64,000 nt of DNA from Anaerohalosphaeraceae bacterium (GTDB taxonomy: Bacteria > Planctomycetota > Phycisphaerae > Sedimentisphaerales > Anaerohalosphaeraceae), in the NCBI GenBank assembly GCA_035378985.1, contig DAOSUR010000003.1, positions 136,010 to 200,009 on the forward strand, written 5' to 3'. The notes beneath the pieces were generated by a model. It was not told the origin of the DNA. It did not search any database and worked only from the letters and a program-made list of their open reading frames with translations. Of the stretch, positions 17,583-26,883 are shown piece after piece. Within the stretch, counting starts at the first letter, position 1, and each line of letters begins with the position of its first letter. The translations under genes and the position numbers were made by a program.

Positions 17583-18506
17583 ATGAACGATTTTGTCCTG
17601 CAGACTTTTCAACTAACCAAATATTATCACAAGACCCCTGCACTGGACCATCTGAACCTGTGTGTCCCCAAGGGATGCGTTTACGGGCTGCTCGGTCGAA
17701 ACGGTTCCGGCAAAACCACGGCGATTAAACTGATTCTCGGGCTGCTTGCGCCGACCGCCGGCCGTGCCGAAGTAGTCGGGCATCCCTCCGACAATCTGCC
17801 GCCGTCTCTGCGAAGCCGCATCGGCTACATCACCGAAGGCCATCACCTTGAACGCTGGATGACAATCCGGGAGCTCGAACACTTTCAGAAGGCCTTTTAT
17901 CCCGACCAATGGGACCGGCGGTTTTTTGCGGAAATGCTCGATTATTTTGAATTATCCCCGAAACGCAAAATCAAGACACTCTCCAACGGCCAGCGGGCCC
18001 AGGTCAATCTGGCCCTCACGCTTGCCGCCAATCCCGAACTGCTGATTATGGATGACCCGACACTCGGTCTGGATGCGGCAGTCTGCCGGCAGTTTCTGGA
18101 GGGGATGGTCCATCTGATTCAAAAGGAAGGACGCACCATTCTTTTTTCCAGCCACATCCTGAGCGATGTGGAGCGAGTGGCCGACCGAATCGCCGTCATT
18201 GACAAAGGCGTCCTTCGGGCCGACTGCACCCTCGAAGAGTTCCGCATGCAGATCAGAAAGTATCTCTTTGAGTTCCCGCAGCCGAACATCCCCGTCGATA
18301 CGCTGCCGGGTCTGATTCATTCCAAACAAAATCAGCAGATGCTCGAGGCCACCGTCGTCAAAACCCCCGAAGAGGCGATTTACGAATGGGCCCGCCGGCA
18401 CCAGGCCGCCGTCGAACCCGTACCAATGTCCATTGAGGACCAGTTCATCGAGTTTACCGGCCCCAAACAAGCCCAAAAACTTTTTAGCTGGGAGATGCCC
18501 GTATGA
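17583..18506 (+). CDS. ABC transporter ATP-binding protein
   Basis: 307 residues. Walker A is GRNGSGKTT, the signature LSNGQRAQVNLAL (variant LSNGQ), Walker B LLIMDDPTLGLD, and the H-loop FSSHIL. A C-terminal extension of about 90 residues follows the nucleotide-binding domain, as in CcmA/YtrB-type exporters. It overlaps the permease gene by 4 bases. The transported substrate is unknown; YtrA-linked transporters are often tied to cell-envelope stress. Confidence 0.93.
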   Translation: MNDFVLQTFQLTKYYHKTPALDHLNLCVPKGCVYGLLGRNGSGKTTAIKLILGLLAPTAGRAEVVGHPSDNLPPSLRSRIGYITEGHHLERWMTIRELEHFQKAFYPDQWDRRFFAEMLDYFELSPKRKIKTLSNGQRAQVNLALTLAANPELLIMDDPTLGLDAAVCRQFLEGMVHLIQKEGRTILFSSHILSDVERVADRIAVIDKGVLRADCTLEEFRMQIRKYLFEFPQPNIPVDTLPGLIHSKQNQQMLEATVVKTPEEAIYEWARRHQAAVEPVPMSIEDQFIEFTGPKQAQKLFSWEMPV

Positions 18507-19198
18507 AATACCTTGCTCTGCTGCGTAAAGAAATTCGCGAATGCCTGCCCTGGGTCCTGCTGGCCGCAGGAATTCTCTTTGTTTTTGGATTCCAAATGCT
18601 CCTCAATAATCCCATTCAATCAATCATTTTCCCTTATCATCTGGATGACCAAGCAAATGAAACGATAGAATCGGCTTATCTCTTTCGCCCGTCCACTGTT
18701 GCCAGCGTCGGCTCGATTCTGCTTTTCATATCGCTGTGCCTTGGAGCCGCCCTCAGCATACGGCAGTTTTGGTTTCCGTCTTTCACCAGAACCTGGGCGT
18801 TTTTACTTCACCGGAACATCACCCGCACAGCCGTTTTCCTTGTCAAAATCACTGCAGCCGTTTTGGGCTTTGTCCTATCCATTTTGAGCATCTGGACTTT
18901 GCTGTTTTTGTACAGCGTTTTTGCAGCGGATTATTCCCCGCCGCCTATGCCTCACGTCTGGCTGGAAGGATTGTTTCTGATTTCACAGGGACTTGTCGTC
19001 TATTTTGCATCCTCTCTCAGTTCCGTCTTGACAGCCAAATGGTACACGACGCGGCTGTTTCCGGTCATTTTTGTGTTTATGTCGCTGTATTTTTGCTTTT
19101 ATCCGAAAACGCCGGCTCTGAATTTTCTCTGTACCGGCCTCTCTATGCTTATCCTCGCCCTGCCGCTCTGGCAGGAGTTCAGAAACCGACAGTTTTAA
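18503..19198 (+). CDS. ABC transporter permease-like membrane protein
   Basis: 231 residues with about six hydrophobic segments, among them WVLLAAGILFVFGFQMLL, SILLFISLCLGAALSIRQF, VLGFVLSILSIWTLLFLYSV and LSMLILALPLW. It starts inside the ATPase stop codon region, the usual arrangement for partners. Sequence motifs are too weak to name a subfamily, so the permease role rests on topology and context. Confidence 0.8.
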   Translation: MKYLALLRKEIRECLPWVLLAAGILFVFGFQMLLNNPIQSIIFPYHLDDQANETIESAYLFRPSTVASVGSILLFISLCLGAALSIRQFWFPSFTRTWAFLLHRNITRTAVFLVKITAAVLGFVLSILSIWTLLFLYSVFAADYSPPPMPHVWLEGLFLISQGLVVYFASSLSSVLTAKWYTTRLFPVIFVFMSLYFCFYPKTPALNFLCTGLSMLILALPLWQEFRNRQF

Positions 19199-19214
19199 TC
19201 CGGAGGAGATAGTT

Positions 19215-20777
19215 ATGATACGCTCCATCATCCGTTCGTTTTCTTCCGCTCTGAAAGCTGTGATTATCCTGCTCATCATGCTGCTCATTCTGCTGGTTAT
19301 TCAGGCAGTAAGCTTGGATATCCTTCAGATTTCTCTTCGAAAGCAATATTTACCTGATTCGGAACAACCCGCTCTTTCCGAAACAGAACAGCTCCAGCAG
19401 CGGATAGCGGAGGCGGATAAAGTCTTTCTGCCGGACGGCACCCTTCATCTTCTTCATTCCGACTGGACCGCCCGCCGGCAAACGATTGAAGTGTATGATA
19501 CAGCCGGCCGTCTGCTCTGGAAAGGTTCCCGCACTGACCAGCCCTATGAGTATCTCAAGCCGGCAGATGAGCTGTACAAAGAAGACTGGAACGGCTGTCT
19601 GAGAATCTCTCAGAATTTTTCCAGAGACCTGATTTTTACGGTCAGCAATGAGAAAAAACAAATCAAAGAATTTTGGCGATACGACTTCAACAAGCGGTAT
19701 TTTACAGGATATAACCTTCAAAAACAGATATTGGGGTATCTGTCTGCAAGCGGCTTTTCAGAAAGCAGAAGCGAAATCCGTCCCTTTGAGCGACTTCAAA
19801 ACTTCCACGCGTGGATTCCGGCAGCCTCCTGGAATGCACGATGCCTGCTCTGGACAGAACATTCTTTGTATGAAGCAGACTTCGAAAAACGTTCTATGGA
19901 AATCCTGTATGAAAATCCGTTCGTTCCCATCAGCCGACTTTTTGCAGTAAACTGGAAAGAAACCGCCTCTTATAAACCTTCTTTCCTTTCCGCTATCCTG
20001 ATTGATTTTATTGACCAGCCGCCGATTCTGCTCCAGAAAAATCCGCGAAAGGCCATTCCGCTTCAAATTCCGGATGAACTGTGCAAAACAAGAAAGACTT
20101 TCTATTCATCCGAACAAACTTTTTACCTGCAGTTTCAATGGCTCCTCAAGGCACCAATGGATAATAAGCAGTATCGGAAATGGTTTCAAGAAAATCGGGA
20201 CAAACCCTTCGATTACAGAATCGAACTCTATCAAATCCGAGAGGACGGCACCCTTGAGCATCTCAGTCAATTTGACTACATTAAACCGCCGTACAAATCT
20301 TCTCCTTCTGTGAACCTTTACGTGACCAAACTCTGTCAATTTAAAGGGTGGGTCACCTTTTCATCCCCGCCTTGTTTTGCCTGGCTTTACAAAACTTTAA
20401 TAGCCTTGTGGAAATCAGAACGCTATATCCTGAAAGATTTGAAAGAGTTTACTGAACGAATGGAACCGACAAATCCTTATCTGTATTACCCTGCGGCATC
20501 CGTTCTGACGATCCTAACCCTGCTCCACTACAAGCCCCGCCGGGTCGGCTGGTTCAAAGGAACTGTCTGGCTGGCCGTTGTCTTCTGTTTTAACCTGGCC
20601 GGGTTTCTGACCTATCTGGCTTTGAATCATTATCCTGTGGTTCGCTGTCATTCCTGCGGTCGCAGACGTGGGCTTAATCGTCCGGACTGTCCGGCCTGCA
20701 GGGCCCCGCTGCCTTCGCCGCCCGCCCGAGATACCGACTTAATTTATCCGCCGTCTCCTCAAACAACGGCGTTCTGA
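19215..20777 (+). CDS. Unknown membrane protein with C-terminal zinc-ribbon
   Basis: 520 residues, not recognised. There is an N-terminal membrane segment (AVIILLIMLLILLVIQAV), then about 380 mostly polar residues containing a short beta-rich stretch reminiscent of YD-type repeats (IEVYDTAGRLLWKG). Two more membrane segments lie near residues 430-475, and a C-terminal four-cysteine ribbon reads CHSCGRRRGLNRPDCPAC. It follows the permease by 16 bases with GGAGGAG upstream, so it belongs to the GntR-ABC operon and may be an accessory sensor or substrate-binding part; that role is inference. Confidence 0.75.
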   Translation: MIRSIIRSFSSALKAVIILLIMLLILLVIQAVSLDILQISLRKQYLPDSEQPALSETEQLQQRIAEADKVFLPDGTLHLLHSDWTARRQTIEVYDTAGRLLWKGSRTDQPYEYLKPADELYKEDWNGCLRISQNFSRDLIFTVSNEKKQIKEFWRYDFNKRYFTGYNLQKQILGYLSASGFSESRSEIRPFERLQNFHAWIPAASWNARCLLWTEHSLYEADFEKRSMEILYENPFVPISRLFAVNWKETASYKPSFLSAILIDFIDQPPILLQKNPRKAIPLQIPDELCKTRKTFYSSEQTFYLQFQWLLKAPMDNKQYRKWFQENRDKPFDYRIELYQIREDGTLEHLSQFDYIKPPYKSSPSVNLYVTKLCQFKGWVTFSSPPCFAWLYKTLIALWKSERYILKDLKEFTERMEPTNPYLYYPAASVLTILTLLHYKPRRVGWFKGTVWLAVVFCFNLAGFLTYLALNHYPVVRCHSCGRRRGLNRPDCPACRAPLPSPPARDTDLIYPPSPQTTAF

Positions 20778-20820
20778 CACTGGAATCGGCCTGCCGATTG
20801 CGTTATACTGGCCGGTTCCG

Positions 20821-22224
20821 ATGAACAGCAAAAAAATACATCTGAAGAGTTTCGGCTGCCAGATGAACAAACTGGACTCGTCGCTTCTGGCCGCCGCCCT
20901 GACCGAAAACGGATGGGAAATGACCGATTCGCCCGCCGAGGCCGACGTCGTTGTCATCAACACCTGCTCCGTCCGTGAGCACGCCGAACAGCGGGTCTTC
21001 TCGCATTTGGGCCATCTGCAGCATCTGAAAAAAAGCCGCCCGCGTCTGCTTGTGGCGGTCATCGGCTGCATGGCCCAGCGGCTTGGGCCTCAGCTGCTCG
21101 AACATCCGGCTGTGGACTTGGCTGCGGGGCCTGAACAGCTCCACGAAGTCCCCGCCCTCCTTCAGCAGGCGATTGAGGAACGGCGAAAAATCCTTGCCGT
21201 TACCGAAACAATTCGCCGACCCGCCGACAGCCCCGATGTCCATACTGTCAGCGAGAAGCTGGACGAGTTTGAGATTGCCCATGATTCGGATGAAAATCAT
21301 CTGAAATCGCAGGCATTTATCCGAACCATGCGCGGATGCAACAATTTCTGCACCTTCTGCATCGTCCCTTACGTCCGCGGGCCCGAAGTGTCTCGGCCGC
21401 CCAAGGTCATTCTGCAGCAGGCCCAAAAACTGGCCGAGCGGGGCATTCAGCAAATCACTCTGCTGGGACAGACGATTAACTCCTACCGCTATACCCAAAA
21501 CGGCCGCACGTATACGTTGGCCGACCTGCTGGAAATGGTCAGTCAAATTGACTCGATCCGGTGGATTCATTTCATCACCAGTCATCCGGCCAAAATGGAG
21601 GACTCTGTTTTTGAGGCGATGGCCCGTCTGCCCAAGGTCTGTCCCTACCTGCACATGCCCGCTCAGAGCGGCTCGGACAGGATTCTGAAGGCGATGAACC
21701 GCGGCTACACGGCCCGCCAGTACCTGGACCTGATTGAAAAAGCCCGGTCGATTGTGCCCAATCTGGCCGTCACCGGCGACTTTATCGTCGGCTTTCCGGG
21801 CGAAACAGAAGAGGATTTTGAGGCCACAGCAGACCTGATCCAAAAAGTCCGCTACAAAAACTGCTTTATCTTTAAATATTCCCCTCGCCCGGGCACCTAT
21901 GCGGATAAGCGGCTTGAGGACAATGTACCCGCGGAAGTCAAACAGCAGCGAAACATTCGTCTGCTTGAACTGGTCAACAAAATCGCGGAAGAAGACAACC
22001 GCCGCTTCCTCGGAAAAACCCTTGAAGTGCTTGTGGAAGGCCCCAGCAAAAAGCCCCACCTGAACAAGGCCGAGTCTGCCGACCAGCCCCAGCTGATCGG
22101 CCGAACCGCTCACGACTACATTGTTGTCTTCAACGGCCCTGCCGAGCTGGCCGGACGGTTTGTTCAGGTCCGTATCAGCAAGACCTCCGCCCTGACCCTT
22201 TTTGGAGAAATATCATCCAGGTAA
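20821..22224 (+). CDS. miaB: tRNA-2-methylthio-N6-dimethylallyladenosine synthase MiaB
   Basis: Radical SAM methylthiotransferase modifying A37 of tRNAs, 467 residues. The N-terminal UPF0004 domain has its cluster cysteines (SFGCQMNKLDS, NTCSVREHAEQR, VIGCMAQ). The radical SAM motif is RGCNNFCTFCIVPYVRG, and a C-terminal TRAM domain ends the protein. The ATG at 20821 fits the conserved start KIHLKSFGCQMN. It is convergent with tsaE; a repeat element lies between the two stops. Confidence 0.97.
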   Translation: MNSKKIHLKSFGCQMNKLDSSLLAAALTENGWEMTDSPAEADVVVINTCSVREHAEQRVFSHLGHLQHLKKSRPRLLVAVIGCMAQRLGPQLLEHPAVDLAAGPEQLHEVPALLQQAIEERRKILAVTETIRRPADSPDVHTVSEKLDEFEIAHDSDENHLKSQAFIRTMRGCNNFCTFCIVPYVRGPEVSRPPKVILQQAQKLAERGIQQITLLGQTINSYRYTQNGRTYTLADLLEMVSQIDSIRWIHFITSHPAKMEDSVFEAMARLPKVCPYLHMPAQSGSDRILKAMNRGYTARQYLDLIEKARSIVPNLAVTGDFIVGFPGETEEDFEATADLIQKVRYKNCFIFKYSPRPGTYADKRLEDNVPAEVKQQRNIRLLELVNKIAEEDNRRFLGKTLEVLVEGPSKKPHLNKAESADQPQLIGRTAHDYIVVFNGPAELAGRFVQVRISKTSALTLFGEISSR

Positions 22225-22231
22225 TCACCGG

Positions 22232-22774
22232 TCATTCCCGCGGCTTGTCCTCCGAAGCTTCAGCGAAGGAGGAAGGCGGGAATCCAGCGGACTTGCTTTC
22301 CGCCTGAAAGCAAACCAGAAAAGACGCTGGTCCTTTTATGATAATTTTCCGTTCCGTCGGCCCTTCATGCGAAAAATCAATCCGGATATAGTCCAGTCCC
22401 TCCAGAGCCGCCAGTACTTTGTCCGCCCACTCGATTAAAAGAACCGCATCCGACCCCAGATAATCTGAAATCCCCAGATTCTCGAATTCCTCGATTGATT
22501 TGAGCCGGTAGGCATCGATATGATACACCGTAAGCCGTCCGTCCCGGGCGCAATACTCATTCATCAGGACAAACGTCGGACTGTTCACCGCTCCCAGCCC
22601 CGCCGCCCCCAGTCCGGCTGCAACCCCCTTGATAAAATGCGTCTTGCCCGTTCCGAGCGTCCCAATCAAGGCGGCCGTTTCGCCCCCCTTCAGCGCCGCC
22701 CCGAACCGCCGGCCCAACTCTATCGTCTCTTCGGGCGAATGCGTAATCGTTTCAAAAACGTTTGCCTTGGTCAT
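22232..22774 (-). CDS. tsaE: tRNA threonylcarbamoyladenosine biosynthesis protein TsaE
   Basis: ATPase partner of TsaB/TsaD in t6A37 synthesis, 180 residues against about 150-160 usually. Walker A is GTLGTGKTHFIKG; NSPTFVLMNEY and YHIDAYRL follow, then LLIEWADKV. The last 16 or so codons (PPSSFAEASEDKPRE) lie inside an inverted-repeat element and look like read-through of it rather than conserved protein. Its start overlaps the thiL stop by 4 bases. Confidence 0.92.
   Translation of the reverse strand: MTKANVFETITHSPEETIELGRRFGAALKGGETAALIGTLGTGKTHFIKGVAAGLGAAGLGAVNSPTFVLMNEYCARDGRLTVYHIDAYRLKSIEEFENLGISDYLGSDAVLLIEWADKVLAALEGLDYIRIDFSHEGPTERKIIIKGPASFLVCFQAESKSAGFPPSSFAEASEDKPRE
22234..22283. 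repeat. REP-like inverted-repeat element in the 3' end of tsaE
   Basis: The outer arms ATTCCCGC (22234-22241) and GCGGGAAT (22276-22283) are perfect inverted repeats. Inside, TCCTCCGAAGCTTC and GAAGGAGGA pair again, making a long stem. Elements with this look are often dispersed in many copies, but only one copy is in this window. It supplies the tsaE stop region and could act as a terminator or mRNA-end structure between convergent miaB and tsaE. Confidence 0.65.
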
Positions 22775-23685
22775 AAATGGTCATATCCCCGCGGCACCAG
22801 CGGTTCCACCCGCCCGTCCGGCATCCGAATCTGCATCCGGCGGCTGTCCGTAATCCGCCCGATGACGGTCAGCGGAACCATCGAAAAACCCTTCAATTTT
22901 TCCCACTGGTCCTCCCGCAGCGTAAAGAGCAGTTCAAAATCCTCGCCGTCATTCAGTGCCGCCCCAAGCGGGTCGGGCATTTGTCCGGCCGCCTGCGAAA
23001 TGGGAACGGCCTCCGCCTCCACCAGGGCCCCGACGCCGCTTTGCGTACAGATTCGGCTCAGGTCTGTGCTCAAGCCGTCCGTGATATCCATCATCGAATG
23101 AATCCGGGCCAGCCGCGTCATCTCCAGCGCCTCCCTCACCCGCGGCACAAACTCCAGATGCTTGCCCAGAATAGACCCGCCCAGCGTGCCGGTTACGCAA
23201 ATCAGGTCTCCGACCTGGGCTCCGCTTCGCCGCACCGGCGGATGATGCCCGCTGGGCCGGCTGAGCATCGTATAGCAGAGAACCAGTTTGCCCTCCGGAT
23301 TCCGCCATTTCGTAATATCCCCTCCTACTACTTCGCAGTCAAAGGGCTCCCCCGCCCGCACGCGGCCGTAATGCAGCTGTTTGAGATGCTCGATGCCGAA
23401 ATCCGTCGGCAGCGACACCGCCGCTACGGCACAAAGGGGCACCGTCGCCATCGCTGCACAATCGCTCAGCGAGGCCGCCATCGCTTTATAGCCCGCCTGC
23501 TCAAGCGTGCAGGAGGACAGATCAAAATGCACCCCGTCCATCAGCGTATCGGTGGTAATCAGAACCGATACCCCCTCCGCCAGCTGAATTTCGGCCATGT
23601 CATCCCCTATCCCTATCGGAAACCGTTTTGGATCCAGCCGGGACTGTCGGACAAACCAGGATGTAATTTGGTCTTCACGCGACAT
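22771..23685 (-). CDS. thiL: Thiamine-monophosphate kinase
   Basis: Last step to thiamine diphosphate, ATP-dependent, 304 residues. The metal/ATP motifs are IGDDMAEIQ near the N-terminus, TTDTLMDGVHFD, VGGDITKW and MDITDGLSTDLSRI. An AIR-synthase-like C-terminal half ends with NDGEDFELLFT. It overlaps tsaE by 4 bases and follows argH by 26 bases on the same strand. Confidence 0.94.
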   Translation of the reverse strand: MSREDQITSWFVRQSRLDPKRFPIGIGDDMAEIQLAEGVSVLITTDTLMDGVHFDLSSCTLEQAGYKAMAASLSDCAAMATVPLCAVAAVSLPTDFGIEHLKQLHYGRVRAGEPFDCEVVGGDITKWRNPEGKLVLCYTMLSRPSGHHPPVRRSGAQVGDLICVTGTLGGSILGKHLEFVPRVREALEMTRLARIHSMMDITDGLSTDLSRICTQSGVGALVEAEAVPISQAAGQMPDPLGAALNDGEDFELLFTLREDQWEKLKGFSMVPLTVIGRITDSRRMQIRMPDGRVEPLVPRGYDHL

Positions 23686-23711
23686 AAATTTTTTCTATTT
23701 GCTCTTCCGGA

Positions 23712-25103
23712 TCACTGTTCTTTGATTTTTTCTTTCCAATACTGAATTTGCGCTCGGGTATTTTGAAGACTGCCGGCGCCGAGCGTCTTGTAGTTCCTGC
23801 ACACGCCGGCGGGGTCCAAAACCTCATACACATCCCTATCAATCACCCGGCAGACGGCCTGCATCTGCTCCAGAGCCAGCTGCGACAGTTTGACTTTGCC
23901 CTCTTTTTCGCACTGGGCCACGAGGGTCCCGACAATCCCGTGCGCCTCCCGGAACGGCATCCCCTTGCCGACAAGATACTCGGCCATCGCCGTTGCATCC
24001 AGAAAACCCTGGTCTAATCCATCGGCAATCTGCTTTGTCTGAAAAACCGTATGCTCAACAATCGCCCTCGCCATCTGCACGCAGGCCTCCGTTACATCGG
24101 CCGCCCGAAATACATGCAGCTTGTCCTCCTGCAGGTCCCGATTGTAGGCGGACGGCTGGGCCTTCAGAATCGTCAGCATCCCTACAAGGGCCCCATAGAC
24201 TGAACCGGTCTTGCCTCGAATCAGCTCCAGCATATCCGGATTGCGTTTTTGCGGCATCATACTCGACGAGGTGCAGTAGGCATCCGCGATTCGGATAAAG
24301 CCGAACTCGGTTGTCGCAAACAGAATCCAGTCCTCCGCCAGTCGGGACAGATGGGCAGCAATCAAAGAGCAGCAGAAAATAAACTCCGCACAAAAATCCC
24401 GATCCGAAACGGAATCAATACTGTTATAGGTAATGTCGGCAAAACCGAGCGACTTGGCCGTCATTTCCCGGTCCAGCGGGAGAGTTGAACCCGCCACGGC
24501 CCCGCTGCCCAGCGGACAGACATTCAGACGTGTGCGGCAGTCTTTCAGACGGCTCCAGTCCCTGGCCAGCATCTCCACAAAGCTGAGCAGATACGCCCCA
24601 ATCGTCACCGGCTGAGCCCGCTGCAGGTGCGTATAGGCGGGCATAATCTCCTGTGCATACTGCTCGGCCTGTTTGACCAGCGCCCGCTGCAGGTCCGTCA
24701 GATATGCCTGCAGGATCTCAATCTCATCGCGCATCCACAGCCGCAGGTCCGTTGCCACCTGGTCATTGCGGCTTCTTCCGGTGTGCAGCTTCTTACCCGC
24801 CTCGCCGATTTTGGCAATCAGCGCCGCCTCGACCGCCATATGAATATCCTCCTGCCGTTTGTCAAACACAAACCGGCCGGAGGCAATTTCCTCGGCAATC
24901 TCCAAAAGCCCCTTTTTGATGTCCGCCAACTCGGCCCGGGTAATCAGCCCCCGTGCGGCCAGCATTTCAGCATGCGCAATCGAACCGGCGATATCGTGCT
25001 TATACAACCGCCTGTCAAACGACAGCGACTCGACAAAATCGACCGCCAGTTCATCCGGACCGCCCGAAAGCCGCTTTTCCCAGCTCTTTTCACCTTGTGC
25101 CAT
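23712..25103 (-). CDS. argH: Argininosuccinate lyase
   Basis: Final step of arginine synthesis, splitting argininosuccinate into arginine and fumarate, 463 residues. The fumarase/lyase signature SSMMPQKRNPD is intact, with HTGRSRNDQVATDLRLW, YTHLQRAQPVTIGAYLL and a C-terminal EAHGIVGTLV region. No other arg genes are in the window. The start follows a stretch without a strong promoter; the upstream acyltransferase ends 87 bases away. Confidence 0.97.
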   Translation of the reverse strand: MAQGEKSWEKRLSGGPDELAVDFVESLSFDRRLYKHDIAGSIAHAEMLAARGLITRAELADIKKGLLEIAEEIASGRFVFDKRQEDIHMAVEAALIAKIGEAGKKLHTGRSRNDQVATDLRLWMRDEIEILQAYLTDLQRALVKQAEQYAQEIMPAYTHLQRAQPVTIGAYLLSFVEMLARDWSRLKDCRTRLNVCPLGSGAVAGSTLPLDREMTAKSLGFADITYNSIDSVSDRDFCAEFIFCCSLIAAHLSRLAEDWILFATTEFGFIRIADAYCTSSSMMPQKRNPDMLELIRGKTGSVYGALVGMLTILKAQPSAYNRDLQEDKLHVFRAADVTEACVQMARAIVEHTVFQTKQIADGLDQGFLDATAMAEYLVGKGMPFREAHGIVGTLVAQCEKEGKVKLSQLALEQMQAVCRVIDRDVYEVLDPAGVCRNYKTLGAGSLQNTRAQIQYWKEKIKEQ

Positions 25104-25190
25104 GGTCAGCCTCCAAACCGAATAAAAGACCTCTCGTGTCTATTTCGAAATCATAGACCGCCGCAGAAAAACTGTCAATTGAAGATTTGT

Positions 25191-26162
25191 TTACTCCTGT
25201 TGGTTTGATTCTGACGGGCAGCCGGCCGCCGACAGCTCCTCCTTCGGACGGGTCTTCCAGCGGCGGTGTATCCACCAGTACTGTGTCGGGTCTTTTCGGA
25301 TAAACTCCTCCAGTGCCCGCGTATACTCCTGAGCCAGCCAGCCCAGCGGGTCCTCCTTATCCTGCCATTCCTGCGGAAGAATAATCCGGCTGCACTCCAT
25401 CTCAAAGAAAAACCGGTTTCCCACCCGACGGCTGCCTCCAATCACCAACGGCAGGTTGTAGTGAATCGCCAGCAGGGGAATGCTCTTGTAGGAGCTGGCC
25501 TTGCGTCCGAAGAAATCCACAAAAATGCCCTTGCGTCCGGCGTCCTGGTCAGCAATAAAGCACAGCGTCGCCCCTTCTTTGACCAGCTGCTCCATCTGTT
25601 CAGAAGCCCCGAACTTATCGATAATCTTCTGCCCATGACGCTGACGAATGCCGTACAGATAGCGGTTGATGTAGGGATTATCCAGGGGCCGAGCGATGCT
25701 GTACACATTAAACCCCCACTGCCCGAGCATATACCCGATAATTTCAAAATTGCCGTAATGCCCTGTGGCCATCAGGAGCCCCTTTTTTTCCTGCATCATC
25801 CATTTTACACGCTCGATGTTCATCAGACGGGCATAATCAGGCCAGCGTTCCTTAACCACCAGCCGGGGCGTAAAAAACACATCCATCACCAGCATCACCA
25901 GATGCTCAAACGAACGCCGCCCCACCTCTTCATGCCAGCGCGAGTCTTTCTCCGGATACGCCGCCTGAAGATTCTCCAGGGCCCTCATCCGCCCGCGGTG
26001 ATAGTGTTTCCAGAGCAAACGCCCTAAAAAACACGCCAGCTGTAAATTCCACTCAATCGGTAAGAAACCAAGAACAAAAAAGACAATCCGCAGGATCACA
26101 TATCCCAACCAATCCAAAAACGGATTTCGTTCTTTTTTCTTCTTTTTTTTGCGTAAAAGCAC
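25191..26162 (-). CDS. Lysophospholipid acyltransferase, LpxL/HtrB-like
   Basis: 323 residues. A very basic N-terminus (RKKKKKKERNP) precedes one membrane segment (VILRIVFFVLGFLP). The acyltransferase catalytic motif appears as TGHYGNFEI (HxxxxE), followed by IARPLDNPYINRYL and FIADQDAGRKGIFVDFFG, as in late lipid A acyltransferases. This suggests an outer membrane with lipid A-like lipid. A promoter with TTGACA and TAATAG lies just upstream. The exact acceptor lipid is not determined. Confidence 0.9.
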   Translation of the reverse strand: MLLRKKKKKKERNPFLDWLGYVILRIVFFVLGFLPIEWNLQLACFLGRLLWKHYHRGRMRALENLQAAYPEKDSRWHEEVGRRSFEHLVMLVMDVFFTPRLVVKERWPDYARLMNIERVKWMMQEKKGLLMATGHYGNFEIIGYMLGQWGFNVYSIARPLDNPYINRYLYGIRQRHGQKIIDKFGASEQMEQLVKEGATLCFIADQDAGRKGIFVDFFGRKASSYKSIPLLAIHYNLPLVIGGSRRVGNRFFFEMECSRIILPQEWQDKEDPLGWLAQEYTRALEEFIRKDPTQYWWIHRRWKTRPKEELSAAGCPSESNQQE

Positions 26163-26199
26163 AGCTTTTTCCTATCCCGACTCAAAAATAACAAAAATT

Positions 26200-26229
26200 C
26201 TATTATTTCTACAGGACCCAAATTGTCAA
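26200..26229 (-). promoter_or_regulatory. Promoter upstream of the acyltransferase gene
   Basis: Minus strand TTGACA (26224-26229), 18-base spacer, TAATAG (26200-26205), about 38 bases before the start codon. The remaining sequence up to tRNA-Val (26230-26423) shows no gene or clear structure. Confidence 0.6.
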
Positions 26230-26423
26230 GAATAGAGTGAAGCCATATATGGAAACATAGACCGTATTCAACTTGGGGATATTTTTCTTGGGTGATACTA
26301 TTAGATGGAAATCCGCCGCATTTACGACACGCTGATGTGACCTGCCCATAGTCCAATAAAGCCGTTCAGCAGTCCCGAATGAGTAAACATCGGAATGGAT
26401 AGAAAGGAGAAAAAAGAAGGTAC

Positions 26424-26497
26424 TGGGCGATACAGGATTCGAACCTGTGACCTTACGGGTGTGATCCGTACGCTCTAACCAGCTGAGCTAATCGCCC
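26424..26497 (-). tRNA. tRNA-Val (anticodon CAC)
   Basis: 74 bases. Acceptor stem GGGCGAT/ATCGCCC, D arm AGCTCAGCTGGTTAGAGC, anticodon stem TACGG/CCGTA with loop ATCACAC (anticodon CAC), T arm CACAGG-TTCGAAT-CCTGT, discriminator A. CCA is not encoded. Confidence 0.93.
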
Positions 26498-26510
26498 GGC
26501 CACATAAGCC

Positions 26511-26539
26511 AGTAAAACAGACAGTTTCCGGATTGTCAA
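26511..26539 (-). promoter_or_regulatory. Promoter of tRNA-Val
   Basis: Minus strand TTGACA (26534-26539), 17-base spacer, TTTACT (26511-26516), 13 bases before the tRNA. Confidence 0.65.
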
Positions 26540-26883
26540 GCCCGTTTTCCCGCATGCTGGTATAATTCATAAATCTTTTAGAGGAAAGGAGATAAGATTA
26601 CATTGAAAGCCCGCTGAAATTTGGTTTTCTTTCCTCCTGCCAGCCCAAAAAAATTTTTTGTGAGTTCCGATAAAATAACATCTCTCTTCTGAAAATTCAG
26701 ATTCTTCGGGTGAAATCAAGCGATATGAAAACGTCTTCGGCGTCTTGAACGGTTTTTCTGTTATAATACGGATGATGGCTTTGGGGGAAAAAGAAGAGAT
26801 AGAAAAAGCAAAAGTACCGGCCCAGTAACAAGCCAAACCGCTGGCTTCGGGGAAACCAACAAGGACCGTTTTGGGGGTGAACC
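26540..26883. other. Intergenic region with a leader for the small-protein unit
   Basis: About 340 bases without a gene. TATAAT at 26762-26767 (plus strand) is a perfect -10, but no good -35 lies 16-18 bases before it. The following 110 bases up to the ATG at 26884 contain a small hairpin (AGCC/GGCT near 26831-26846) and G-rich runs (about 26781 and 26871). This leader could be structured; I match it to no known riboswitch. Confidence 0.4.

Noticed and set aside
20803..22113. 436-codon open frame opposite miaB
   Set aside because: It covers the fully conserved miaB gene in antisense; the composition is that of a shadow frame.
26774..26883. Leader before the 85-residue gene as a known riboswitch
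   Set aside because: G-rich runs and a hairpin are present, but no match to the c-di-GMP, c-di-AMP, SAM or cobalamin consensus that I could defend.
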